Positions 1 through 11,246 of a DNA stretch of 64,000 nt are shown here, piece after piece (positions within the stretch are counted from its first letter, which is position 1; each line of letters starts with the position of its first letter). Under the pieces are notes generated by a model. The model was not told the DNA's origin, did no database searches, and saw only the letters and a program-made list of their open reading frames with translations. This DNA comes from Rosa chinensis (lineage: Eukaryota > Streptophyta > Magnoliopsida > Rosales > Rosaceae), in the NCBI RefSeq assembly GCF_002994745.2, contig NC_037094.1:66526319-66590318 (forward strand), in the 5' to 3' direction. The position numbers and the translations under genes were made by a program.

Positions 1-1
1 T

Positions 2-1241
2 AGTTTAAACTGGCCACTCCGACAGTTTGATGTCAAGAATGCATTTCTTCATGGAGAGTTAGCCGAGGAAGTATACATGAGCCTCCCACCAGGGTATGTA
101 GTTGCTTCTCCTGGTGAGTTTGTATGCAAATTGAGAAAGTCTCTGTATGGTCTCAAACAGTCACCTCGTGCTTGGTTTGGAAGATTTTCACAGTTCATGT
201 GGAAGGTTGGTTACAGGCAGAGCAACTCATACCATACCTTATTTCTCAAGCATCAACAGGGGAAGGTAACAGCTCTAATTATCTATGTGGATGATATGGT
301 AATCACTGGTAACGACACTGTTGAGATGGACAGACTGCAGAGACAGCTAGCCTCTGAGTTTGAGATGAAAGACTTGGGTGAGCTTAAGTACTTCTTAGGA
401 ATTGAGGTAGCCAGGGGGAGAGAAGGAATCTATCTGTGCCAGAGGAAGTATGTCCTTGACTTGCTGACAGAAACAGGTTTGTTGGATTGCAGACCTATTG
501 ACACTCCTATTGAGCAGAACCATAGTTTAGCCGAGTATCCAGATCAGGTACCTACTGATCGATCTCGCTATCAGAGGTTAGTTGGGCGCTTGATTTATTT
601 AGCTCATACCAGACCAGACGTTGCTTATGCAGTGAGCGTGGTGAGTCAGTTCATGCATAATCCGAGTGAGAGTCACATGGATGCTGTTATGCAAATTCTG
701 AAGTACTTGAAGTCAGCTCTAGGTAGGGGAGTACTATTTTCTAAACACAACAACATCCTTGAGGTTTGTGGCTTCACAGATGCAGATTGGTGGAAATATC
801 ACAGACAGGAGGTCGACATCAGGTTACTTTACCTTTGTGGGAGGTAATTTGGTTACATGGAAGAGTAAGAAACAGAAAGTTGTGGCACGTTCTAGTGTTG
901 AGGCCGAGTATAGAGGTATGGCTCACGGAGTGTGTGAATTGTTGTGGCTGAGAAATCTGTTACGTGATCTGGGTTTCATACTCAAAAATTCCATGCAGTT
1001 GTATTGTGACAACAAGGCAGCTATTGACATATCACAGAATCCAGTACAGCATGATCGTACTAAGCATGTGGAGGTTGATTGTCACTTTATAAAGGAGAAG
1101 CTAGATGCGAAAATCATTAGCTTTCCTTTTGTTCCAACTGAAGAGCAACTTGCAGATGTACTTACCAAAGGAGTTTCCAGGAAGGCGTTTTATGACTCAC
1201 TAAGCAAGTTGGGCATGGTTGATGTACATGCGCTAACTTGA
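2..1241 (+). pseudogene. Ty1/copia pol 3' end (reverse transcriptase + RNase H), frameshifted
   Basis: The reading frame is open from the window edge and carries copia RT landmarks: the FDVKNAFLHG block near base 29, SLYGLKQSPRAWF near 140, and the catalytic YVDD motif near 285. It then runs through IEVARGREGIYLCQRKY into the RNase H domain. Around 788-800 the frame changes, because the usual DADW-G-N block is disrupted by a roughly 2-nt loss. The second frame (to 1241) carries the RNase H tail with SSVEAEYRGM, YCDNKAAIDI, DRTKHVEVD and QLADVLTKG. The N-terminal gag, protease and integrase lie outside the window. The frameshift makes it a dead copy. Confidence 0.93.
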
Positions 1242-1426
1242 GGGGGAGTGTTAGTGTGAGTCATCGTTCCCTATTAGGAATAGACTACAGGGGAATATAT
1301 TGTTGTAATTACTTACCTTGTATATGTTGTGTAGTACAGTAGTACACAATAGTTGTAGTACGATTGTAATCTGTTTATATACACCACAGAATGGGTGTAA
1401 TAATATATCAGAAAATTCAATCTCTC
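1238..1426 (+). mobile_element. Polypurine tract and 3' LTR of the leading Copia element
   Basis: A polypurine tract (TTGAGGGGGAG, about 1238-1248) directly follows the RNase H stop, and an LTR-like TGTTAGTG start lies at 1249. A TATA-like stretch sits near 1375. The 5' LTR is outside the window, so the right end is uncertain. I place it at the CA near 1426, with an end up to about 1454 possible. Sequence shared with the paralogous region at 11250 resumes at about 1445, so the LTR ends before that. Confidence 0.65.
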
Positions 1427-1603
1427 AACCTTGTTATATTCGACTTGCTTTGCATAAACGAGACTCATCATGAATTTTAATTCCTGCATAGGTTAGGGTA
1501 ATACCAATAAAACTATGATATTCTTAATAAATCTTACCTCACATGATAAAAGCAGAACTAATTTCATATGTTCAAATTATAAATAAAGACATTAGCAAAG
1601 AAT

Positions 1604-2331
1604 AACAATATAAGGGAACAACGTGACCTATTGGTAAGTTATAATTCTAACATTGTAATGGCCATGAGTTTGATTTTCACTGAAATATATATGTAAGGGT
1701 GGGGTGGGAATTTAGGGCTGTCAATTCCGACACGACCCGATAACACGACTCGAAACCCGCACGAAATAAAGCGGGTTGAACTCGCACGATTAAAAAGCGG
1801 GTCAGCCGTGGGTCAACCCGCCATGACCCATTTAATAAATGGGTCGGTCACGGGTCAACCCGCCAACACGAAGTGAACCCGTATAACCCGATTATGTTAT
1901 ACTTCTTCTTGAAATTTTGGACGTTAGGAGTATTTGATCATATGATTAGACAATCTGAAATATTTTGCTTTATAATTATTGGATTTAATCATTTATATTA
2001 TTCGTCTTGTGGAGTTTATAGTGAATTTAATCAATTTATGCATTTTTTTAGTTAAATGGGTCGCATTGTTAACCCTTAAATGGGTTATTTTGTCTAACAC
2101 GACATGACCTATTTGTTAAATGGGTTAAGCGGGTTGGAAACGGGTAACCCGTTTAATAAATAGGTTGGGTTTGGGTTTAGATTTTTGACACGATTATTAA
2201 ATGGGTTGGGTTTGGGTTTGTATCTTGTGACACGACAAATACCTTGACCCGACACGACCCATTGACAGCCCTAGGTGGGATAAGAGGTTTTTTTTTTTTC
2301 AAAAAAAAAAAAAACAATATAAGGGAACAAC
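1604..2331 (+). mobile_element. Probable SINE with 19-bp TSD, disrupted by a nested hAT-like MITE
   Basis: The direct repeat AACAATATAAGGGAACAAC occurs at 1604-1622 and 2313-2331 and only once in the paralogous region (near 11405), so this is a real insertion with a target-site duplication. The body begins with a tRNA-like head (a weak A box TGACCTATTGG and a B-box-like GTTTGATTTTC near 1669). It ends in T and A tracts (about 2287-2312). The hAT-like element at 1713-2273 splits the body. Family assignment is inference from structure. Confidence 0.65.
1713..2273. mobile_element. hAT-like MITE (ACCCG/CGGGT-rich) nested in the SINE
   Basis: The 13-bp terminal inverted repeats are perfect: TAGGGCTGTCAAT at 1713-1725 and its complement at 2261-2273. 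The flanks carry a matching GGTGGGA (1703-1709 and 2274-2280), which suggests a slightly decayed 7-8 bp target duplication. Both ends are built of repeated CGACACGACCC / CGGGTCAACCCG words around an AT-rich core. There is no transposase, so it is non-autonomous. Confidence 0.8.
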
Positions 2332-3145
2332 AATGGCCACATTTAACTTTATAAAATATTCCAAGCTTTGGAAATTAAGTATGACATACTTAGACATAAA
2401 TATCAATTTGTACAATCGATAATTTCACGTAGGTTTTATGAAAACTCCTGATAACTTCGCGAAAGTTAGAATATGTTGCAACCAGTATCACGTGTAAGGT
2501 TCTTCACATCACAATTAAATTTTTTGGTACTCTTTTCATGGTGATGTGAGACATCTCGATCTCTGTTTTCGATTTTTTTTATGGCATGATTGGCATCGAC
2601 TTTGAAAATAGCATGTTCACATGAAAATATTATTTTATAAATAATGCAATTTTAAAGTCGGAAATGGCCTGGAAGTTTCATTAACCCAATCCATACATCT
2701 ATAAAAGATGCAGGCGACTTTCCGCCAAAGAAAAGAAAAAGATGGAAGTGTTCGAAAATGGTGGGAACTTGCATTAAAAAGTTGAAGTCTGTAAAGGAAC
2801 GTTGCAAAAGAAAAAAAGGAAATGATTGATCGAAACTTGCTAGAGCATAGCTTGGAAATGCCGACGAAGCACCGCGAAAGTTGTGATGAATTCTTCTTCT
2901 TTTTTGATAAAGTGATGTTATTTCATTGGATCACCTTTTTGTTACCATGACGAACCTAATCAATTAATGTGAAATTCACACCCAGCTTTGACAAATGAGA
3001 CCACTCTTATATGCATTTACCCTTGTGAAATAATTTCACCCACTTTTTAACAAAATAATGCCCCACTGCAGGACCACATTAGTCAGGGAAGAAGATTTTC
3101 CATGAAAGAGTTGGCTTCGTATCAAACCATTTACATCCGAAAATT

Positions 3146-3825
3146 CTAGCATGGGTTGCTCGGGCGCATCAGCATCTCTTGTAACCGTCAATTGTTGTGC
3201 AGTACTTGTGGCATAATCCTAGCCACTTATTCAATTAAACCGGAAACCTGCAAAGCATTTTTACAACTTTAAGAAGAAGCCTTGGTCCACAAGGGTTTTG
3301 CAGGTGGGTTGCACTACTTGCATGATTTGCATCTATGTGAAAAAGTAACAATATTTAACTTTGTAATTTTCTTTAGTAAACCTTTTACTATCAAAGTGAT
3401 TGACTGTAATTATATTTTCTTCACAGCCAACCATAATGACCATTTGATTCCTCATATCTACCCAACACGCGTCCTAGAAATATTGTTAATTAACATTTGT
3501 TTAATTTAGGACATTTCCTTTTCTTTCATCCCAATTTTTTTTTTCATGTTCAGAAATAAAGAGCAGTCCTTCTAAATTTTGGGGTTCGCCAAAGTGTGAA
3601 ACCCTACCATGAACACCAAAAAAATTAAAAATGTACTTTTGTTAATTTCTAATGACTCACAGAAGGTTTTTAAATATTTCTTTTTATTATTTTAGAAGTC
3701 TCCAAGGGAAATACAATTATGATAAAATATTGAGTTTATTTATGTTTACATGTGTAGATAGACATAAAGTAGTAACAAATGGACTGATTACATTGATCAA
3801 GAGACTAATTATGACAAAAAAAATA
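3146..3825. other. Unannotated AT-rich spacer
   Basis: I see no supported gene. Short frames exist, one with a kinase-like GLHYLHDL string near 3305, but it is too short and has no continuation. A short direct repeat of the LINE target region (GAGTTTATTTATG near 3733) precedes the LINE-like insertion. Confidence 0.5.
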
Positions 3826-4915
3826 CTGAGTTTATTTATTATTATTATTTTTTGATAAAAGAGCCAGTAGGGCGAATATATATTCATCAAAAGCTAGAAT
3901 AGGCTGTTACATACCATTCTGCTGCCATTTAGACAGACAAGAAGATAGTGGTAGTATCCACAATGGTACATAGAAAATAGACCCACTCATTGTACAATTA
4001 ATACGTAGACATAGCGGAATCCCCATTTGGTACTACGCCAGAGGCGCTTGAAAGATCCGGCCCTCTCAATCTAACTCTTAACCAATAAATCTAGTTGCTT
4101 AGAGACCTCAATTGGTGTACAACTAGAGCCACTGAGAATTAAATCGGCAAGACCAGACCAAATGCAAAAACTAAATGCACAAATGTGCCTAGACTGTCCC
4201 TGAAAACGGAACATTATTGTAATTTAGACAAAAAACTAAATAAAATAGAAAAGGCTTAGGGCTAAAAAAACCCCAGCCTATGTGACAGCCCAAAGGGTAG
4301 CCCCAAAGAGAGGAAGCCCAGCTAAAGGCCCAGCAAGACCTGGTTGACCCAAACCCAGACCACCAATCCACCATACCAGCATTGGCCTATGCAGCGCTGC
4401 CTTCGAGTCTCGCCACGAACTAGCCACGCCACGGGCCAACCCCGCTATGAACCAGCCTCGCCAAGATCCCTGCTATGAACCAGCCCCACCACGAGCGGCA
4501 CCGTCAAGCTTCGTCAGAAGCTAGCACCGCCTCGAGCCCCAAGCCACTGCAGATACAGCGCCCAGCTCCAATTGCCGCAAGCCACACCGTCGCTTAGACA
4601 CCCACGATCCACCGTCGCCAGATCGCTTCGTCCCTGCACAGAAAACTACCACAGACACCAAGAAAGACCGCCCACGTTTGCCGCAGAACCAGGCTGCCAA
4701 ACCACAAGTCATAGCCACCTCTTCTCCCGACCTCAGCCCAGGGCATTGAAGTGCCCGTTCGACAGCCATCAACAGACAACACGGCCGAAGCCGGCGCTAT
4801 TCATGGCCGCTGCCGGACAGGGAACAATCTGGTTGGTTTGTGCTCTCTCGCGGCTCTTAGGCTAGAGAGAGTTCTCTAGGGTTTTTTCTTAGAGATTTGT
4901 CCTGAGTTTATTTAT
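3826..4915 (-). mobile_element. LINE-like (non-LTR) remnant, reverse orientation, with 14-bp TSD
   Basis: CTGAGTTTATTTAT occurs at 3826-3839 and 4902-4915, bracketing a 1062-bp insertion. Next to the left repeat is an A/T-rich tract with T runs (the reverse of a 3' poly-A end). At the other end, read on the minus strand, is a GC-rich leader with AGAGAACTCTCTC and an AACCCTAG-type start, as in plant L1 5' regions. No EN or RT coding remains, so the centre is deleted. A composite short retroposon is an alternative. Confidence 0.6.
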
Positions 4916-6474
4916 GTTTACATGCGAAAGAGACTAATTACTAATATAATGGCAAAAAAATTATACTTCACAATAATCACAACCAAATGTCCTATTTCCA
5001 TCTTTATTTTCTTCCACCTTGTTGGCCTGCAAAGGTAGTCAACGTTAATATAATGAGTAACAAATTAATAGCACACACATATGGATTTAGTATGATTTCA
5101 AAAAACAAAGACGAAAAAAAAGAAGGAATGAGAGAGGCTGCTTGTTTAAGGTGGAACATTAAGAAAAAGAAAAAGAAAAATCTTGCCCTCACTGAACGTC
5201 AGGATCAAGTTGTGAGAAAAAATAATCCATGAAGAAAGTCATGTCAGCTATGGGGCCAATGGCATATGCCTCAGTTTCGGATTCAACTCTCTCTATCTTT
5301 CTCATTCTGAATTGTATCAAACCAAATCAATACAAATAGGCAATGCTTCAAATATTGAATATGATACAGTGAAATTGAATCTCACTCATCATAATCTTTT
5401 TTTTTTGGTGTCAAATTGAAATTGAAGACATAATCTAGATTATGCAAAAGGGTGGATGAAAATGAAATTGGAAATTGATAAATTTATAGATATGCAAAGA
5501 TTTTGTGCAATCCCTTAAAAAAAAAAAAAAAAGATTTTGTGCTATCCAAAAAATAAAAAATAAAAATCCATAAATTTGACATTACCAATCTATTTATAGC
5601 TTATTCATAGGTGCCGTGTAAAAAAATTAATCTGATCCGCCGTTATTTCAAACAAATCAATTAACCCTTTATATGCTTATATCCCAAAGGGGAAGCTGAA
5701 CCATGAAGCGATAAACTTCCAAAAAATTTTATATTAATTGATATAGCTCATACCCACGAGAGTGTGAGAGCTGATAGAACAAAAAAAGAAGTTGTGAATG
5801 AGCGGTTATGACCTTATTAGCAGTTTTATGTGGTATTTAGGGTTGACCTAGTAGATCGAGATCCAAATGACGACGAAAATAGTTGAAATTTTGGCCACAA
5901 TTATTTCTTTTTGTCATGATAACATCCAACGGTTGATTTTGACAAATCTATTTCCCCCACCTTGTTGCTTATGGGAGGTATACTTTTTTTAATACAGCTA
6001 ATAAACAAGTTAGACCACATTAGTAGGCATAAAAGGATTTTGTGCGATCAAAAAAATGGAAACTTGAAATCGATAAATTTGACATTACTCATCTATTTAT
6101 AGTGTATTAATAGGTACTGTACCTATTGTAGAAAATTCAGCTAATTTCGTTACTGTTTCGACTTCGATCAATTCCGTCAACCGAAATTACCTTTATTAAT
6201 TACATTCTTCAAAGAGCAACTCCATCAAGACATAAGAAATTAGGGAAACTGATAGTTGGATGATAAACTGCACAATGCGATAAGTCTGTGAGAATTTTTA
6301 GAAAATTTTTCAGACTCCCGAGCTATTTAATAAATTTTTTTTGAATGGTTTGGAATGTTGAAAATGATTTTAAAGAAACAAAAAATCCATGTGGTGCAAT
6401 CTAAGCGGTATGTTTGTCCACTGCTTGATCAGGGCCCTAAATTAAAATAAATGGAGATTATATATGTGGCTCAT
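4916..6474. other. AT-rich spacer with a diverged local duplication
   Basis: I see no gene. About 5490-5640 and 6030-6130 are diverged copies of each other: both have a GATTTTGTGC block followed by AAATTTGACATTAC and CTATTTATAG. The first copy holds a poly(A) micro-insertion, listed separately. Confidence 0.55.
5497..5547 (+). mobile_element. Poly(A)-only retroposon-like micro-insertion
   Basis: The 17-bp repeats AAGATTTTGTGCAATCC (5497-5513) and AAGATTTTGTGCTATCC (5531-5547) flank only CTT plus about 14 A. The pattern equals a target duplication around an insertion that kept nothing but its tail. Confidence 0.5.
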
Positions 6475-6527
6475 ATCAGATCAATGCATCATCTCAAAAA
6501 AAAAAAAAAAATCAGATCAATGCATCA
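6475..6527 (+). mobile_element. Poly(A)-only retroposon-like micro-insertion
   Basis: The perfect 17-bp direct repeat ATCAGATCAATGCATCA at 6475-6491 and 6511-6527 flanks TCTC plus 15 A. It reads as a target-primed insertion consisting only of an A tail. Confidence 0.55.
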
Positions 6528-7434
6528 GACTCCCAACCTGGTCCACGCAACCCGACGACCTGGGTCGTCGACTTGCTGGAATCCTCCTTCCAGCCACTTC
6601 ACGATGTCACACCGGTGCCATTCGATTCATCTCATTGCCTCCAACCTTCCTCTGGTACTGGTTTGTCCCGAGGAGGGAGAATCGAAGGCCGAAAGTTTCT
6701 TCTGCTTTTTCCAGCGAATCCGGTGACTGTTAGGGATGCATACATGAGGCAAGGTACTTCTTCTGCTCATCATGCTATACACTTTGGTATGATTTGTTTT
6801 CGAATTCGGTTTAGTTTTGAAGACTTGGATTTCTGGGTTTTTCTACTCTAATTCGTGAAAGTTAGCCTCAGATTCATGAACCTTGTTTGGTGCTGGTTCG
6901 GGGCAATGATTGTGTGCTATGAAGACGGTGGGCTAGCTGGGCAGTACCGATTCAGGGGTAGGAGTGGCCCTTCTGTTGTGTCCTATGGCGTTCTTTTGCT
7001 TTTTGCTGGGATTGAATTGGTTATGGAGTCCAAGGCCATGAATTCGAAAGAGGAATCGTTTGTGATGTTGGTTTGCGTTTGAAGCACAACCAATTATCAA
7101 TACCGGAATTAGAACACCAACACGCAGATGAGATTGGTTCCAGGAAGCAAAGAGAAGAAGAATGGTACGCAATTTGATGAGTTACCCAAGCAATTCGTCC
7201 TCATTCGTCATCTTACCATTGCAATTTACCCCAACTCATCAACTTGAAACAAAAAGATAAATAGTAGAGAGAAGAAGAGATGATGAGAAAAAGGCCAAGT
7301 TTAAACAACGTCTACCGGGGAACAGGCTAAGCCTTTCCCACCTACATTTCCTCTTACTAAACTGACATGTACTGCTCACGTGGCTGGGCCCAAACAACCC
7401 AAGCACTCCAAACTCGGAGCATGGAAGACGTTCT
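6528..7434. other. Unannotated spacer
   Basis: Several overlapping short frames occur on both strands, but none has a recognisable domain, splice context or similarity to anything else in the window. I do not support a gene here. Confidence 0.4.
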
Positions 7435-7775
7435 CATGAAGCAGTTCGTGAACGTATATGGCTTAAATCCATAATTACACATGTTCGAAGCAATTTTGGT
7501 TTGAAGTTTACCACAGATGAGCCTACCAGCATTTATGAGGATAATGCTGCTTGTATTGAACAAATGAAGCAAGGATACATCAAAGGCGACAACACCAAGC
7601 ATATATCGCGCAAATTCTTCTACAATAAGCAACAATAAAAGCTCCTCAAGATCAGAGTGAACCAGGTTCGATATGAGGACAATGTGGCAGAATTGTCCAC
7701 TAAGTCATTGCCCAAATCTAGGTTCGAGAAACATGTTGCAAGAATTGGTTTGCGGAAGTTATCCGATCTCCCATG
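7435..7775 (+). pseudogene. Decayed Ty1/copia RNase H fragment
   Basis: Frame 1 from 7435 reads a copia RNase H segment: the HEAVRERIWL helix, then IYEDNAACIEQM (the copia DN..A block), KHISRKFF, a stop at 7636-7638, and a further NVAELSTKSLP block (the usual QLADVLTK position). The RT and upstream parts are absent. The AGGGGGA tract at 7963 and an LTR follow, as in a complete element. It is a dead remnant. Confidence 0.8.
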
Positions 7776-7959
7776 ATCGTAGTCATCAGGGGGAGACGCA
7801 GACATCAGGGGGAGATGCCTACATGTTGATCTCGAAACGTGAAGGGTGTGTTGTGCTCTTTTTCCCCTTCGACCGAAGTTATTTTAGTTTAATAGGATAT
7901 TTGTTACTCGGCAAGGTTTTTTAATAAGACAACGAGAGGAGCACCAAGTTTGGACGACA

Positions 7960-8194
7960 CAAGGGGGAGTGTTCAAGTATATCCAGAATATGTTTCTGGC
8001 CCAAACTCTAGGTTATTTGTCCGAGTTGTAATAAGGTTAATCTTAGAGATATTCTCAGAGATATCTTCGTAGATATCCAATCATTGAATCATTATGTTTC
8101 TTTGTACAACTCTGATTCTCCACTTATAAAGAGGTCTCTATTATCAATGAAAGACACACAACAGTTTCTCTCCCAATTTCGTTTTCCTTAAACA
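7960..8194 (+). mobile_element. Polypurine tract and short 3' LTR of the decayed Copia element
   Basis: CAAGGGGGAG precedes TGTTCAAGTATATCC at 7970. The segment contains a TATA-like TTATAAAGAGG near 8133 and ends in a plausible AACA near 8194. Without the 5' LTR the right border is an estimate. Confidence 0.6.
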
Positions 8195-8527
8195 TAGGAG
8201 ACTTTGTTAGCAAAAACTGATTTTTTTTTTTTTTACTTTTATACCTTTAAAATATTAAATAACTTTAAATAATTTAAATAAATAAATAAATATTTACAAC
8301 ACTCCCCATTAGACGTACACCAATGAATGATAGAGTGTTGGAGGCGCTTAATGTTGTCATGTTAAAAACCTTATCAGATAACAAAAATATAGTGATATAA
8401 AAACAACCTTGGTCGAAGGAGAAAATAGTGCATCGCGCATATGTCCTAGGTAGCATAATTTTGAATGCTCCCCTTAATGAGAATCTTTTCCTGATGGATG
8501 CAAGCTTTAATCATATATGTGATAAAA
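8195..8527. other. Unannotated AT-rich spacer
   Basis: A T tract (about 8221-8234) and AAATA repeats are present. No coding or structural feature is supported. Confidence 0.4.
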
Positions 8528-11186
8528 TGTCAGGACCCACCCCGGAATTACCCTCCTAACTCCAAGATGGACCTGCGGGGCCCACTTTTCAGAAAAATTC
8601 GACAGAACTTCCCCTAAAAGTGGACAACCCTAAACCTGCTGAAAACACTTCTAAGTATAGTAATTTCTATGCTTGAAGCCACCCTGCTTCCAAGCAACAA
8701 TCCGCAACTTTCCAAGTATAAACATCGTACTACACAAACATAACCATTTATATAAATTACAACCCAGCAAATTAAATCTCTCGACTTCCTCCAATATTAT
8801 ACAACTCCCAAACACACATAATTATACAAATGTATAAATCCACCCTTTTTAAGTCATCAGAGCAATCTAAAGAACACACTCGAAATATAATACATAGAGT
8901 AGGTTAACAAATAACCTACTGAGGATAGATGGCAAAGGTGGTACTAGCCTCCACTCCTAAGCCGGTCAGCAACGCTGCGATCTGGGCAATTGAAACCAAA
9001 GGGCCCAGGGGGAAAGTACATAAAAACGTTAGCGTGAGTGGACCAAAATAAATAAGTATAAAGAAATAAAAGTTTATACTTTCCCACAAATTTACATTAT
9101 AAAATCTCGATGCATGCAATATTTATAAAAAGTAATTCTTTAAATCAAAACTCGTGAAAAACATACCAGCCCCGCTGGTTAAAAGAAATCGGACTAGCCC
9201 CGCTAGTCAAGTAATGATAAAATATGGGGAAGAAATTTCACCATACGAAAGAAGGGAGCCTCCCAGGCTCGGGTCGGAGTGTCCCACACTCTGGAGCATC
9301 CCATGCTCTGCTCTTACTCACCCACAAACACATAGTAAGTAGGGAGGAGTACTAATAGGCTAGCTAGCAATAAAATATAGCGACCCAAGTATGGTGGGTA
9401 AAAACTATTAAAATCCAATAAATCCTTAAGGCTTCCCCATGTCCCACGAATAAAGAAAACACGGTTGCGATTCCCAACCGTACCCGAAAATTCTCGTAAA
9501 AAGTCATAAAAACCAACAGCGTGTCCCACACGCTAAAAGGATAAATAGATTATCAATAAGGCATTCCCAATGCCAAAATCGTAGGTCGATAAGTAAACAT
9601 GGAGGTTTACTCCAACAAAACTCAATTTACCAATAAAGTCTTAAATCGACGAATATAAATATAATATAATATAAATAGTATAAATCCGAAAATCACCTCG
9701 AAACAATTCGTCGACAAACAACATCAATTATGAATTCGAATCCGAGCCTAGCAACTTGGTAACCGAAACTTACAAGTGGTATAAATCAATATTTATTTCA
9801 TGACAATCATTATCAAAAGCAAAACCACGGGATAATTTGCAATAAAACTTATATGCTCGGAAAATAATATGTTAAATAAATAAATCATGCTTTAATAAAT
9901 AAATGCATGCATCACTTATTTGAAAACGAAAGTCCACTCACAGTGTACGGCTAAGCCTGCCGTCGATCCGAACCCTCCTCGAGGGAATCCTCCTCACGTC
10001 CTGTACAATATAACGTCCGTAAACCTTAATTACTGGATGGAAAACTAAATTACGTTAATTAAAACCAAACCCTAACATCATCTTTATTTGCCCAAAATCT
10101 CCCAATCTTCTTCACTAATATTATTCCCTTAAGGTATGGGCTTTAGGGCTGAATCAAGGAAATCCGATAGATGGATTTCTCATAATTCAATTAACAATTT
10201 CATCATTGATCAACATCAAAATCCATAATCACTCTTCTCCAATTTTATCCCAAAACTGCAATCATGGAACTAAAAGTATAATTGACTAATTATATCAACA
10301 ACAGAAGTCAAATTCCGGCCAAAACAGAGTCTCACGCGCCACCTACAGTGGCGGCGCGTGGCACCCACGCGCCGGTACCAACCTCCACCACCGGCTACCA
10401 AATTTCATATACAGCAACAATTCAACACACTGATTAAACTTCTCAACTACAACATCCCCAAATTATACCTGTAAATGGTCGAATTCAACCGGCGAAATTA
10501 ACCCAGAAAATCAAGAACCCTAGATTTTCAATTCTGCCTCTACACTTCAAATCTTGATTCGAGGCTAGGGGCGAAATGATCTCCGTGGAAAACCGAGCCT
10601 TCGACGACAAAATGGTGACCGGAGGTGGCCGGAATCTCTGGAAATCGGCAAAAATGGCTAACTGCCACCGTAGCTTTCTCCGCTCCAAATCGAGCTTCTC
10701 CGGCCAAATCACCGTAATATACCTCCACAGACGTGACAAGGGGAAGAAACCGAGTTTGGGGTGGGCCGGATTACATCCTAGGACGGCCGGAGGAGGAAGA
10801 AATCAAAGGGGAAAGAATCGGGCCGAAAGGGAGGAAGGGTCGGGGAGAGAGAGAAGAGAGAGTTACCCGGCTAGGTAGATTTCCAAAAATAGAAATCTAC
10901 CAACAGTAATTTCCATATATATATATAACTTACCATGAACAGTAAATTCTACATTTTTAGCCATAACTCTCACATACTAAGTCCAATTTTTACGTACCAC
11001 ATATGCACGCGCTCGGTTTAACGTCCCCTACAACTTTCATGAAGAACATTTTCTCAAATTTTGGCCCGAACAAAAAGTCAACTTTTAGGACCACTAAAAT
11101 ATCAATAAAGATTAAAAATTGAAAGTATCCAACAATCATCGTCCAAATAACGAGTAAATCGTTAATTCTAGGTTCGGGACGTAACA
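8528..11186 (-). mobile_element. Solo LTR, 2659 bp, reverse orientation (probably Ty3/gypsy Tekay/Del-like)
   Basis: It begins TGTCAGGACCC at 8528 and ends GTAACA at 11186, flanked by the perfect 5-bp duplication TAAAA (8523-8527 and 11187-11191). It has no coding sequence, and its two ends are not repeats of each other. That fits a single LTR left by recombination. The reverse complement is collinear with the solo LTR at 48740-51421, sharing for example the block around GCACGCGCTCGGTTTAACG and AAAGTCAACTTTTAGG. Orientation is set from a TATA-like box in the other copy. The lineage is inferred from the TGT(G/T)ACG(C/T)CCCG terminus and long size only. It contains the hairpin array 9165-9611. 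Confidence 0.85.
9165..9611. repeat. Array of perfect hairpins with variable stems and constant CCC loop
   Basis: Consecutive perfect stem-loops can be read directly: ACCAGC/GCTGGT (9165-9179), GACTAGC/GCTAGTC (9192-9208), GAGCCT/AGGCTC (9256-9270), GAGTGT/ACACTC (9277-9291), GAGCAT/ATGCTC (9294-9308), AGCGTGT/ACACGCT (9518-9534) and GGCATT/AATGCC (9560-9574). All of these have loop CCC. ACGGTT/AACCGT (9461-9481) has a longer loop ending in CCC, and AGTAAAC/GTTTACT (9592-9611) has loop ATGGAG. Stem sequences differ from unit to unit, but each stem pairs with itself. The function is unknown. Confidence 0.85.
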
Positions 11187-11246
11187 TAAAATACATGTAC
11201 CATGATTAGTGGATATGGTGTGTCGAACACAGAAGTGAGACTATAT

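Larger units (their letters stand above)
1445..3145. repeat. Segmental duplication copy 1 (paralogue of the TNL upstream region at 11247-12470)
   Basis: From TGCTTTGCATAAA onward this segment aligns collinearly with 11247-12470. Shared blocks include the AACAATATAAGGG stretch, the GTGTTCGAAAATG stretch, the ATGCCCCACTGCAGGACC block and the TTCCATGAAAGAGTTGGC block. This copy has a SINE plus nested hAT MITE that copy 2 lacks. Copy 2 has a Tourist-like MITE that this copy lacks. The alignment stops near 3145, before any TNL coding sequence, so only the upstream flank is shared. Confidence 0.85.

Noticed and set aside
3282..3509. Short frame with GLHYLHDL, reminiscent of receptor-kinase GLxYLH motifs
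   Set aside because: Only about eight residues resemble kinases; no catalytic loop or other kinase block is nearby on either strand.
4521..4865. Overlapping GC-rich frames on both strands
   Set aside because: They lie in the LINE-like 5' region; no domain, and base composition alone keeps frames open.
6451..7082. Cluster of overlapping plus-strand frames
   Set aside because: Several frames compete, none has recognisable domains or a consistent exon structure.
9165..9611. CRISPR-like or tRNA-array interpretation of the repeated short palindromes
   Set aside because: Spacing is irregular, loops rather than stems are conserved, and the context is a plant LTR with 5-bp TSDs.
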